A stretch of 64,000 nt of DNA from Spirochaetales bacterium (GTDB lineage: Bacteria; Spirochaetota; Leptospiria; Leptospirales; Leptonemataceae). Positions 26,160 through 34,549 of the stretch are shown here, piece by piece. The position numbers and the translations under genes are program-made. Positions within the stretch are counted from its first letter, which is position 1. Every line of letters begins with the position of its first letter. A model generated the notes under the pieces. That model had not been told where the DNA came from. It did not search any database and saw only the letters and a list, made by a program, of their open reading frames with translations. Location: NCBI GenBank assembly GCA_015075425.1, contig JABTUL010000001.1, forward strand, positions 496,001 through 560,000, written 5' to 3'.

Positions 26160-26173
26160 GTAAGAGGCGAATT

Positions 26174-27349
26174 GTGAATAAAAAGACCATCCTGTCGATT
26201 GCCCTGGGCGTTGTGCTTCTCATCGGGGCCTTCATCGTTTACCTGCTGGTCGCAGGCACAGATCCCGAGATCGAGAAAATGCGAGAAGGGGCGGAAGGCC
26301 AGTTTGATGATCCCACCCAGCAGCTGGAGGAATTTGCAGCCGGCGGGTTTCGCATTACCTATGAGACTGTGTTAAAGGACTACCAGAACTGGTCGCGCTA
26401 TCCGCCGGATTCACGGCCCCTCCGTCCTGAATACCGTGATGAGATCCAGCACCAAATCATTGAATTGCCCTTCACTCCCATGCCGCTCATTGATGCGGAA
26501 GGGAAACCGGTGGAGGGGACTCACCGCTGTAGACTGCAACCCCTGGAGCACACCGTTGTGGAGGGCAAAAGAATGGAAGTGCAACTGGTCTGTGAAAATA
26601 TCCAGAGCAACCAGCCGGTGGCAACTTCTGTGAGTGAACTCAGCCTTGTACGCTATCTTGATACGCAGACCTGGCAGGTTCCCACGCCAGAAGTGGAAGC
26701 CGGCACAGCAGCCAACCAGCAGGTTACCCGCATACTCTATACGCCGCGACGGGAAGATTGGGGCAACATGGATCTTTCTGTAAAATTTACCATTCCGGGA
26801 GAAAAGCCCGCCTTCACCCACGAACTCAAGGTGCATTTCTTTTCTTCTCCTGTGGCCCCGGCGTATTTCACCGGGACCGTTCAGGAACGTCTTGCGGACG
26901 GCTCTCTGGTTCTACCGGTCGAGGTAGACGTGAAGATTCCCGGACGTTATGAGATTCAGGGTAATCTCTTCACCGCAGAAGATAAACCCATTGCCCGGGC
27001 CCGTGCTGCCGTAAAGCTCGGAACCGGCCGTCATTTTGTTGACCTCAGCTTCTTTGGTAAACTTTTTCACGATTCCGGACATTCGGGTCCTTACGTTTTA
27101 AAGGGGCTGCGGGGAATTCAGGATACCGATGCCCTGGATCCGGAGCTTCTGAAGGGCCCTCCAGAAGAAGTAGAGCGATTGCTGAATACTTTGCGAACTA
27201 CGGAGCCGGATCGTCGGGTGATTCCCACCTGGCCGGAAAAATACACCACGCAGGCCTACAAGCTTTCTGATTTTTCGGATCGAGAATACGACTCGGAGTT
27301 CAAGCGAGAACGCATTGAGGAGCTTAAGAAACTTGCAGAGTCCGATTAG
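26174..27349 (+). CDS. Membrane-anchored lipase-partner protein P2
   Basis: A 391-residue protein with an N-terminal membrane helix (ILSIALGVVLLIGAFIVYLL, about residues 6-25). A linker carries the motif YQNWSRYPPDSRPLRPEYRD, followed by a middle beta domain. The shared C-terminal domain is PGRYEIQGNLFTAED...LGTGRHFVDLSFFG...SGPYVLKGL, ending YKLSDFSDREYDSEFKRERI. It is paralogous to P1 (23960) and P3 (27333). A GTG start has GAGG six bases upstream. It probably acts on or with the hydrolase encoded before it, in the periplasm. Confidence 0.75.
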   Translation: MNKKTILSIALGVVLLIGAFIVYLLVAGTDPEIEKMREGAEGQFDDPTQQLEEFAAGGFRITYETVLKDYQNWSRYPPDSRPLRPEYRDEIQHQIIELPFTPMPLIDAEGKPVEGTHRCRLQPLEHTVVEGKRMEVQLVCENIQSNQPVATSVSELSLVRYLDTQTWQVPTPEVEAGTAANQQVTRILYTPRREDWGNMDLSVKFTIPGEKPAFTHELKVHFFSSPVAPAYFTGTVQERLADGSLVLPVEVDVKIPGRYEIQGNLFTAEDKPIARARAAVKLGTGRHFVDLSFFGKLFHDSGHSGPYVLKGLRGIQDTDALDPELLKGPPEEVERLLNTLRTTEPDRRVIPTWPEKYTTQAYKLSDFSDREYDSEFKRERIEELKKLAESD

Positions 27350-28019
27350 GATAGTTCTTGTCCTGATTTTGTGGCACTGTCAGGAGCGCCCCTTGCAGAT
27401 TCAACATGAAGATACAGCGGTTGACCCGCGCACGCGCCTCGCGCACTATCTTGAGTACAGCGAGTATCCACCTCATTCGCAACCGGCCAATGCGCTTACC
27501 GGAGACCTGGGCGACCTGCTCCCCTCCAGGTATGATGCCAGTGATTCCGGACGGATTACCGGCTGGGACGGAGAGGCTTTGCGTGCTGGCTCCTTGCGTA
27601 TAGGCTATCGTGTGGCCATTGCCAGCGGCGGCCGTTACACTTTCGAGACACTGGTGTACGCGGACAGTAAGAAATTGATACACCCGTCCATGACTGTGGA
27701 CCTTTCCGTTGGTGAGCATCGCCTGGAGTTTGAGCTGGCCGGCCGTCTTCTGCGCAAAAGTTCATCAGGCAGCCCCTTTGAATTGCCCGGCATTGTTGCA
27801 GAACGCGTCCCGAGCGATTCCGAGCTGGAAGCCATGGCCTCCGGCAGACAAGCTTCACCGGAAGGTCGGCTGACCCCGTACCGCAAAGAGTACCGGACGG
27901 GGAGCTACAAAAGCGAGTCATTCAGCGATGCTATCTGGGACAGTCCGGAGAAGCGCCGCAAAATTGCCGGGCTTGAAGCGGAAATTCGCGAATGGGATTC
28001 TACCCGGGCCAAAGATTGA
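27333..28019 (+). CDS. Lipoprotein paralogue of the lipase partners, P3
   Basis: About 228 residues. MQSPIRIVLVLILWHCQERP is a lipoprotein signal with the modified cysteine near residue 16. The mature part has the YPPHSQPANALTGDL motif seen in P2 and the shared C-terminal domain (GGRYTFETLVYAD...LSVGEHRLEFELAG). The end is YKSESFSDAIWDSPEKRRKI, matching the P2 tail. It lacks the middle Ig-like domain. A TTG at 27333 has GAGGAG ten bases upstream; a TTG at 27315 is the alternative. It overlaps the P2 gene by 17 bases, so the two are coupled. Confidence 0.72.
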   Translation: MQSPIRIVLVLILWHCQERPLQIQHEDTAVDPRTRLAHYLEYSEYPPHSQPANALTGDLGDLLPSRYDASDSGRITGWDGEALRAGSLRIGYRVAIASGGRYTFETLVYADSKKLIHPSMTVDLSVGEHRLEFELAGRLLRKSSSGSPFELPGIVAERVPSDSELEAMASGRQASPEGRLTPYRKEYRTGSYKSESFSDAIWDSPEKRRKIAGLEAEIREWDSTRAKD

Positions 28020-28077
28020 AAAAATTTTTATAACACCGGCGTAATTTTCTTTGAACTTATTCGTCTAATCTCTTTAG

Positions 28078-28470
28078 ATGAATTCTGATTCTGAAAAACT
28101 TTATACGATTATGGAACGCCTGGGTTTACGCCCGGCCCAGCTGGCTATTGGTCTGGATCGGGCTCCCTCGGAAATTTCTTTTATTCTTTCGGGGACAAGG
28201 AGATTGTCTGCCGGCATCATGCTGGATCTTCATGAGAAGTACCGCATAGCCCTGCCGTATCTGCGTCACGGAGAAGGTGCCGTGATCGATGCCACGGAAA
28301 ACCTGCTGAGTGAACGTGAAAATGTGATCATTGAGTGGTGCCGTCGCGAGAGCCGCAACCAGGAGATTCTCTATCGCATGGTTCAAAGCATCCTGGATCT
28401 GGATCGGAAAAACCAGCGGACCCGCAGTGCGCGCAAGAAGAAAAAGAAAGAAAAGTCAGCCCGCCGCTAA
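28078..28470 (+). CDS. XRE/Cro-type HTH protein
   Basis: A 130-residue protein. The N-terminal 60 residues look like a Cro/CI helix-turn-helix (KLYTIMERLGLRPAQLAIGL, then SEISFILSGTRRLSAGI). A helical middle and a very basic C-terminal tail (KKKKKEKSARR) follow. It likely binds DNA. It follows the lipase cluster in the same direction after a 58-base AT-rich gap and may regulate it, but no direct evidence ties the two. Confidence 0.75.
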   Translation: MNSDSEKLYTIMERLGLRPAQLAIGLDRAPSEISFILSGTRRLSAGIMLDLHEKYRIALPYLRHGEGAVIDATENLLSERENVIIEWCRRESRNQEILYRMVQSILDLDRKNQRTRSARKKKKKEKSARR

Positions 28471-28493
28471 TCCCGGATAACAGCCTTCAGTTA

Positions 28494-29738
28494 CTATAGA
28501 AATTCCTTAACAAATTGGCGGGAAGAACCCGCATTGCCCTTGATGAAGGCCCGACCACGTTCACCCGCGTTCCTCGCCAGCTCAGGATCGTTGCACAGGA
28601 TCTGGAATCTGCGGGCAAAATCGGCCGTGTTTTGACAGCGCCAGAGAGCCTCCTGCTTTTCCAGAGCAAGGGCTACCGGGCTTGCCTGGATGGCCGGACC
28701 GGTGACTACGGCAACCCCGCAGGCAGCAGGCTCTCCCGTATTGTGCACGCGATGGTGGAGCGCACCACCTACATAGCAGAAGCGGGCCCCGTGGTAGGCA
28801 AAGGCCAGAAGCCCGAGACGATCAACCAGGAGAATATCTGGCCGGGCCTTTGCCTGGCTGAGTCGACTAACGGCCGCCTGAGGCGTTGCGCTGAAAATCT
28901 TGCGCTCTATTTCTTCCAGACGCTCCTCACCGATATGGTGCGGGAAAATCAGTACGCTAAACTTTTTTTCCAGCAGTCCGGAAAGTAAAGGGAAAAGGGT
29001 CTCTTCACAGCTCTTATAGGTTGAGGCAAGGATGATCCTGTCGCGGCCGCCTGGAGGATATAACTCGCGCAATCTTTGCAGTTCGGCGGGAGGCTGGCCA
29101 CTTTTTAGCTTTTCCAGAATGCTGTCATAGCGTGAGTCACCGGTGATCCGGATTCGTTCCCCAGGTGCCAGCTGGCAAAAGCGGTCGAAGTTTTCCCTGT
29201 CCACCACGCCGATGCCCCGGAATAGACTGTAGCAGCGCCGGTAGAAAAGCCGGTAGGGCCAGATCAGATGGCGTGAATTGGCGCCCAGGGCAGCAGAACA
29301 TAAAAAAGCCGGAATATTAGATTCTTTAAGTGTGTAGAGAAGGTTGGGCCACACGTCCCAGGTCATCGTGACATAAGCAGCCGGTCGGAGTTCAGGCAGA
29401 ATCCCCAGCCAGGTAGAACGAAAATCGAGTGGAAAACGGAAAAAAAGATCTGCAAAGGCCGGGGCCTGGCGAACGCTGGAGCTAAATACGCTGACTGCTA
29501 TGCAGACATCTTTTTCTTCGCGCAGGGCCCGGGCAATGGCACCGGCCTGGTCGAGTTCTCCAACAGAGCTTGCATGCAGCCAGTAGACTGGCTTATTGAT
29601 TGCCCTTCGTTGACGCTGCAGCTCCTGGCTAAGATTCTGGCGGCTTATATGGAACTCCCGCATTCCTGGATGGAGCAGGGCAGAGAGCCGGTACAGAGGA
29701 TACAGAAAGTGCAGGAGCAGATTGTAGAGAAAGAACAT
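28494..29738 (-). CDS. waaA: 3-deoxy-D-manno-octulosonic acid transferase
   Basis: A 414-residue GT30-type enzyme that adds KDO to lipid A precursor at the inner membrane. The N-terminal anchor is FLYNLLLHFLYPLYRLSA, followed by the family signature WLHASSVGELDQAGAIARAL. Later come WPNLLYTLKESNIPAFLCSA, the ITGDSRYD element and a C-terminal nucleotide-sugar half with GEPAACGVAVVTGP. The ATG at 29738 shares CATG with the divergent HAD gene; ATGs at 29753 and 29783 are longer alternatives. It indicates an LPS-bearing outer membrane. Confidence 0.92.
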   Translation of the reverse strand: MFFLYNLLLHFLYPLYRLSALLHPGMREFHISRQNLSQELQRQRRAINKPVYWLHASSVGELDQAGAIARALREEKDVCIAVSVFSSSVRQAPAFADLFFRFPLDFRSTWLGILPELRPAAYVTMTWDVWPNLLYTLKESNIPAFLCSAALGANSRHLIWPYRLFYRRCYSLFRGIGVVDRENFDRFCQLAPGERIRITGDSRYDSILEKLKSGQPPAELQRLRELYPPGGRDRIILASTYKSCEETLFPLLSGLLEKKFSVLIFPHHIGEERLEEIERKIFSATPQAAVSRLSQAKARPDILLVDRLGLLAFAYHGARFCYVGGALHHRVHNTGEPAACGVAVVTGPAIQASPVALALEKQEALWRCQNTADFARRFQILCNDPELARNAGERGRAFIKGNAGSSRQFVKEFL

Positions 29739-30402
29739 GGTTAGCACTGACATTTCCGGGAACACTGGCAACAGGAAAATCATTCTACTGGATCTAATGG
29801 ATACTCTTCTTCTGGATCCTGTGCATCGAACCTTCCGGACACTCTTTGGTCGCCGGGATGCTTTAAAAAGCGACCTGATCTCTTTGTATCGAACCTATCG
29901 CAACCAGCAGGCCTTTGAATTTTTTGAAGCAGGCCAGCTGACAGAATATGAGTACTTTCGCCTGTTTTACGATCAGCATACACCCGAGTCTGTGCGGAAA
30001 ATCCTGCCCAGGCCGCAAAAATTGAAGAAAATATTGCTTAAAGAGGTGAGCTGGATGCCGGGCGCTCTTGCTTTGCTGGAAGAAACGCATGGTTCGGGCA
30101 TCAGCACAGGCATTGCCTCCAACTACTCCCTCTGGTATCATTCTATTCTGCGTTCTTGTCCGCAAATCGCTGAGTTGTGCGACTACCTTTTCTTTTCCTG
30201 CGAAATAGGGTACCGCAAACCTGATGCTCGATTCTACCTGGAAATTGGTGAGGCCCTCAGCCGGGAAGGGATAGCGCAGGTTTTCTTTCTGGATGATCGC
30301 CCGGGGAATGTTCAGGCGGCCCGGGATTGTGGCTGGGAGGCCCACACGTTCACCGGGATGGCAGAAGCGCGGCCGCTGATTGCGGATTTTTTGCGGGAGT
30401 GA
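29737..30402 (+). CDS. HAD superfamily hydrolase, DxM variant
   Basis: A 221-residue haloacid-dehalogenase-like protein. Motif I is LLDLMDTLLLDP with the nucleophile Asp19, but residue +2 is Met rather than the Asp used as acid/base by phosphatases. Motif II is IASNYSLWY, motif III YRKPDARFY and motif IV FLDDRPGNVQAA. Plant and bacterial proteins with DxMDTL share this variant, so activity may be atypical. It is divergent from waaA with overlapping start codons. Confidence 0.88.
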   Translation: MVSTDISGNTGNRKIILLDLMDTLLLDPVHRTFRTLFGRRDALKSDLISLYRTYRNQQAFEFFEAGQLTEYEYFRLFYDQHTPESVRKILPRPQKLKKILLKEVSWMPGALALLEETHGSGISTGIASNYSLWYHSILRSCPQIAELCDYLFFSCEIGYRKPDARFYLEIGEALSREGIAQVFFLDDRPGNVQAARDCGWEAHTFTGMAEARPLIADFLRE

Positions 30403-30406
30403 CGGA

Positions 30407-30952
30407 TTAGCGTTTTTGTCGCAGTCTCAGGCGGATCTGCCGGGCCCTTTTGCGATTGGCTTCCATGATAACTTTCAGGCGCTCAAAATCCATCGGATCG
30501 CCGTGGCGGAACAAGCGCTCCGCTATACGTTCATTGAGCAGATACCAGACTGCTGTAGAGCTGACCAGAAGCTCGCCTTCCATGCTGTGGATCGTGCCCC
30601 GTGTGTACAGACGTTTTTTGCGTACGGCCGTAAGCCAGGCCCGCACAGAAAAGGGGTGGAAGAGAGAGGTTGCTTTGTGATATTTCATAGAAAGTCTATC
30701 TGTCATAACCATATGCCCTACGTGAAAACACAGTACGCCCTGCGCCTCATCCATGATGGTTGCCAGAACGCCTCCGTGGACAAATCCCGGAGCGCCCAGG
30801 GCAAAGGGTTTGGGTTCATAACTGAATCGGACTTCTCCGGATTCTTCATCAAAGGCAAAGCTGGCTTCCAGCCCGTGGCCGTTCTGTGGGCCGCAGCCAT
30901 AGCAGGTGGGTAGATGCCAGTCCTGACCTCTCTGGCTTGGTTTTTCTTCCAT
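30407..30952 (-). CDS. Hotdog-fold thioesterase (PaaI-like)
   Basis: A 181-residue protein. The hotdog segment GFVHGGVLATIMDEAQG (about residues 56-72) carries the HGG-x-DE pattern of acyl-CoA thioesterases. The N-terminus has CYGCGPQNGHGLEASF, typical of this subgroup. The C-terminal 40 residues form a basic helix not seen in small PaaI proteins. It probably hydrolyses acyl-CoA esters. It is convergent with the HAD gene with a four-base gap. Confidence 0.88.
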   Translation of the reverse strand: MEEKPSQRGQDWHLPTCYGCGPQNGHGLEASFAFDEESGEVRFSYEPKPFALGAPGFVHGGVLATIMDEAQGVLCFHVGHMVMTDRLSMKYHKATSLFHPFSVRAWLTAVRKKRLYTRGTIHSMEGELLVSSTAVWYLLNERIAERLFRHGDPMDFERLKVIMEANRKRARQIRLRLRQKR

Positions 30953-30993
30953 AGATACGATGGACCATTGAGCGCCGTCCGTGTCAGCGTTTT

Positions 30994-32334
30994 TCAGAGG
31001 AGCTTGCGAGCTTTAATCCACAGGTATTGATTGATCAAAGAAAGATTCAGATCGGTGGGGGACACTTCCATGGCCAGTGCACCGTTGCCTTTTAGAGCCT
31101 CCACTGCCTGAGAGCGGAAGGTCAGAAAATCAGCAGCCGCTGCCTGTCGAAACAGGTCCAGCCGACTTTCCGGTGGACGGCCCAGAACTCGATCCACTTC
31201 CGGCATCCGCAGCAAAATGGAAAAAGGCAAATGTCGCCGGCCAAGGGAACGCATGTATGAGGTCATCATGGCGGCGTTCATTTCATCGATAACATTGGTT
31301 AAAAGGATCACCAGACTGCGTTTGCGGCAAAATTGATGGAGAAACTGGAAGGCGAGATCGAAGTTGCTCTCTTCGTGCAGGGGATAGATGTCGTAGAGCG
31401 CTTGAACCAGACGCTTGTGGTAGGCAACGGAACGGCCAGGTTTTATGTAACGCAGAACATTTCCCGCAAAGGCCACCAGTCCCACATTGTCGCCCTGTTC
31501 CAGGGCCACGCGGGCAAGAAGCAGGGCACTGCCCAGGGAATGATCCAGAAGACTCCGGCCTTCCGTTTCAGCAGTCAGCATTCTGCCACAATCGATCATG
31601 AAGAGCAGGTTCTGGTTACGGTTCATCTGAAAATTGCGAACAATCAGCCGGCCGGTCCTGGCGCTTGCTTTCCAGTCGATATGGCGAAACTCATCGTCCG
31701 GGCCATAGTCGCGCAAGCTCTCAAACTCCGTATCACCACCGGCTTTTTGCAGCCGACGTATGCCCAGTAAGCCCTGACGGGAGCGACGAGCAAGAAGGAC
31801 ATATTCATTGATTGTTTTTAAGTCCGGGTATACCCGAATGGTGGACGGGCATTCTATTCGCAAAACTTTCCGTGCCAGCCTCAGCGGTGAATAAACTGTA
31901 AGATAGACAAATTCCAGCCGATACTGCCCGCGCCGATGAATCCTCAAGCGATACTCAAAGCGGTGCAATCCTTTGCGCAGGCGCCAGGTCAGATAGGCCG
32001 GTTCAGCCTCAAAGGCTGCAAATGTATCATCGCGAAACCGGGCCAGACGACTGCCGCGTAATGCCTGCACGAATACTTCTATTTCAACAAGATGATTGAA
32101 ACTGATCGAAAAAACAGGATCACAGCGACGGCGGACAGAGAAGGATTTTCGGGAGGGAATGAACAGCCCATCGAGCAGAAAAAAAAGCAGCAACATGGCT
32201 GCACTGGCCGAGCAAATCATAAAGTAGATCCCTGAAGTGGGACTGCCCGCCAGTATATAGCGATCCACCACAGCAAAGAGGGCAAAAGCAGCGGGCAGAA
32301 GTAGCAGAGCGACAGTCCGGTTGGTAGGGGTCAA
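30994..32334 (-). CDS. DUF58 domain membrane protein
   Basis: A 446-residue protein. Two N-terminal helices (VALLLLPAAFALFAVV and a second near 35-55) precede the DUF58 region (RRLQKAGGDTEFESLRDYGP, then DDEFRHIDWKASARTGRLIV). A von Willebrand A-like C-terminal domain (LLFMIDCGRML) follows. DUF58 proteins are encoded with MoxR ATPases and are thought to act in assembly or envelope stress. It overlaps the MoxR stop by four bases and is the last gene of the eight-gene operon. Confidence 0.92.
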   Translation of the reverse strand: MTPTNRTVALLLLPAAFALFAVVDRYILAGSPTSGIYFMICSASAAMLLLFFLLDGLFIPSRKSFSVRRRCDPVFSISFNHLVEIEVFVQALRGSRLARFRDDTFAAFEAEPAYLTWRLRKGLHRFEYRLRIHRRGQYRLEFVYLTVYSPLRLARKVLRIECPSTIRVYPDLKTINEYVLLARRSRQGLLGIRRLQKAGGDTEFESLRDYGPDDEFRHIDWKASARTGRLIVRNFQMNRNQNLLFMIDCGRMLTAETEGRSLLDHSLGSALLLARVALEQGDNVGLVAFAGNVLRYIKPGRSVAYHKRLVQALYDIYPLHEESNFDLAFQFLHQFCRKRSLVILLTNVIDEMNAAMMTSYMRSLGRRHLPFSILLRMPEVDRVLGRPPESRLDLFRQAAAADFLTFRSQAVEALKGNGALAMEVSPTDLNLSLINQYLWIKARKLL

Positions 32335-33284
32335 GACCGGGGCACTTCCACGCTCTTGATTACCTCACTGATGACTTCGTCAGGGGAGCGTCCTTCCACT
32401 TCCGCTTCTGGTGTAAGCACAATGCGATGGCGAAGTGCTGGCAGAGCCAGCGCCTTAACATCGTCCGGGATGACAAAATCGCGACCCTCACTGACTGCCA
32501 TCACCCGTGACGTTCGTAGAAGAGCAATGCCCCCCCGGGGTGAGGCACCCAGGTAGATATCGCGCCGCCCACGGGTGGCCCTCACCAGACTGTTGATGTA
32601 GGCGAGGACAGAAGGATCGGTGCGCACCTGATTGATTTCCTTCTGCAGAGTGATGATGCTGCTTGCATCAAGAAGCGGCCGGAGCATTTCCTCTGGCTCG
32701 ATCGTTTGATTGGATGCATGCAATTCAAGGATGCGGGCTTCCTCTTCCTGCTGTGGATAGTGGATCAACACTTTGAGCAAAAAACGGTCAAGCTGCGCTT
32801 CCGGAAGGTTGTAGGTCCCTTCGGATTCCACCGGATTCTGAGTGGCCAGTACAAAAAATGGTGGTTCAATGCGGTAGAGTTTGTTGTCGATGGTAACCTG
32901 CTTCTCCTGCATGATTTCCAGCAGGGCACTGTGGGTTTTGGCCGGAGCGCGATTGATTTCATCAGCAAGCAGCAGATTGGTAAATACAGGTCCTTTATAA
33001 AAATAAAACTTCTGTTCTTTTTGATTGTAGATGTGGGAACCGGTTACGTCCGATGGCATCAGGTCCGGCGTGAACTGGATGCGGGCAAAGTTGCAGCCCA
33101 GAACCCGGCCCAGTGTCCGGACCAGAAGAGTTTTGCCAAGGCCCGGGACGCCTTCGATGAGCAGGTGGCCACCGGAAAACAAAGCGGCAATCGTGCTTTG
33201 AACCAGCTCCTCCTGACCAATAAAAATCTTGCCGATTTCTGCTTTTATTTCTGAAATTTTTTCCTGAATCTGAGCGGGGTTCAT
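32331..33284 (-). CDS. MoxR-type AAA+ ATPase
   Basis: A 317-residue AAA+ chaperone. Walker A is GVPGLGKT (residues 45-52) and Walker B LLLADEI (about 104-110). The conserved RAPAKTHSALLEIMQEKQVT follows, with sensor 1 in LATQNPVESEGTYNLPEAQLD. It would remodel or activate proteins together with VWA/DUF58 partners, consistent with the overlapping downstream gene. Start and stop each overlap neighbours by four bases (ATGA). Confidence 0.96.
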   Translation of the reverse strand: MNPAQIQEKISEIKAEIGKIFIGQEELVQSTIAALFSGGHLLIEGVPGLGKTLLVRTLGRVLGCNFARIQFTPDLMPSDVTGSHIYNQKEQKFYFYKGPVFTNLLLADEINRAPAKTHSALLEIMQEKQVTIDNKLYRIEPPFFVLATQNPVESEGTYNLPEAQLDRFLLKVLIHYPQQEEEARILELHASNQTIEPEEMLRPLLDASSIITLQKEINQVRTDPSVLAYINSLVRATRGRRDIYLGASPRGGIALLRTSRVMAVSEGRDFVIPDDVKALALPALRHRIVLTPEAEVEGRSPDEVISEVIKSVEVPRS

Positions 33285-34549
33285 TCCTTTTCCTTGATGA
33301 TTTTTTCTAAAGATATTTTTAATTCTAAATCACTGTATGGCCGGACCCGCGAATTTAAGAGAAGCCGCGCTGCACTTTCCAGGTGGTCGCTATGGTCCAT
33401 TTTCACGCCCAGCGCCTCTATGTGCTCGAGAAAATCACGATTGCTGCGTTCCTCCAGGGCCACAGGGCGTCCCGTATGCGGCCAGCGACTCCACAGATAG
33501 AGAATTCCTGGCAGCAGCCCGAACAGGAGAATGAGATTCAAAGGAAAGCTGCGCAGAATCTTCCAGAGAGAGTCGTTCTTTTCCGATTCCATAGCCCGTG
33601 CCAGCGGGAGCATGGAATCCGTAATGAGCGCGATCTTTCTGCCCGGACTGTCTGCAAGGGATAGTTCGATGAGTTCACGGGCAAACAGATCATTTTGCGC
33701 GGGCATCATGGCATAGTTAAGGAAAAGATCAGCATTGTAAACCAGCAGCAATCGGCCGCCATCATACAGAAATTCACGGATCAGATGATGTCCGGATGGG
33801 GAGGCCAGCAGCGGCCGCCAGCTGGAAAATCCGCTGGACTGTGGTTCCAGCGCGAAGTAGCGTACAGGAATGTAGGCTGGAAGATTTCTGAACAGATAGG
33901 ACCAGCCGTGGGTGAAGCGCTGCCCGGACGGAAAAGCCAAACGGCGCATGCCCAGCAGCACTTCCTCTTCCTGTGGAGCCGACGTCAGGGCAGATAATCT
34001 TTCCTTCCAGAGATCCAGGGCAAAAGCACGTTCGCCATCATGTCCTTCCATGTCCGCTACGCGGGCGGCCCAGAAATGAGCGGAATGATCGGTGTCCCGC
34101 AGAAAAAAGAGTAGAGTGAAGGGAGTTTTCCGCAGAGGTTCGTCATCTGCTTCCTCGTCCTCGTCCGCGTCCTCTTCATCGGGAGTCTGGCTGATGAGTG
34201 CTGAGCGACCGTGCAGGACTTCCTCAATCTGGATTTCTTCTGTTTCTTCGATCTCTTCCGCGGGTGGAGCCGAATAGAGAAATCCTTCTTCTAGCAGTTT
34301 CTCAATGCTTTCGTACTCCGGCGGCTGGAACAGGGATGGTCCTGGATCGAAATGAACGATCAGATCGGCTTCATAGCGGGCGCTGTCATTGAGGTACGGT
34401 GTGACGCTCAGTTCCCCGTTCTCTTTCAGTAAATCTGTAAAACGATCAATGCCGTTGATGCTTTTGCGACCCAGTGTAGCGTAGGATTCATCCACCAGCT
34501 TTTTCTGACAGGCCAGCAAATATAAGAGAAGGAGCAGGACGCGACTCAT
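33281..34549 (-). CDS. DUF4350-type lipoprotein
   Basis: A 422-residue protein. The signal MSRVLLLLLYLLACQKK has a lipobox cysteine near residue 14. The region contains DLIVHFDPGPSLFQPPEYES and LIREFLYDGGRLLLVYN. A late membrane helix is NLILLFGLLPGILYLWSRW. This matches the DUF4350 proteins found between DUF4129 and MoxR genes elsewhere. An insertion of about 50 residues very rich in Glu/Asp (TPDEEDADEDEEADDEP) is unusual and may bind cations or a basic partner. It overlaps both neighbours by four bases. Confidence 0.8.
   Translation of the reverse strand: MSRVLLLLLYLLACQKKLVDESYATLGRKSINGIDRFTDLLKENGELSVTPYLNDSARYEADLIVHFDPGPSLFQPPEYESIEKLLEEGFLYSAPPAEEIEETEEIQIEEVLHGRSALISQTPDEEDADEDEEADDEPLRKTPFTLLFFLRDTDHSAHFWAARVADMEGHDGERAFALDLWKERLSALTSAPQEEEVLLGMRRLAFPSGQRFTHGWSYLFRNLPAYIPVRYFALEPQSSGFSSWRPLLASPSGHHLIREFLYDGGRLLLVYNADLFLNYAMMPAQNDLFARELIELSLADSPGRKIALITDSMLPLARAMESEKNDSLWKILRSFPLNLILLFGLLPGILYLWSRWPHTGRPVALEERSNRDFLEHIEALGVKMDHSDHLESAARLLLNSRVRPYSDLELKISLEKIIKEKE

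Noticed and set aside
28515-28988. Plus-strand frame opposite waaA
   Set aside because: It is antisense to the conserved C-terminal half of WaaA and has no start signal or family resemblance.
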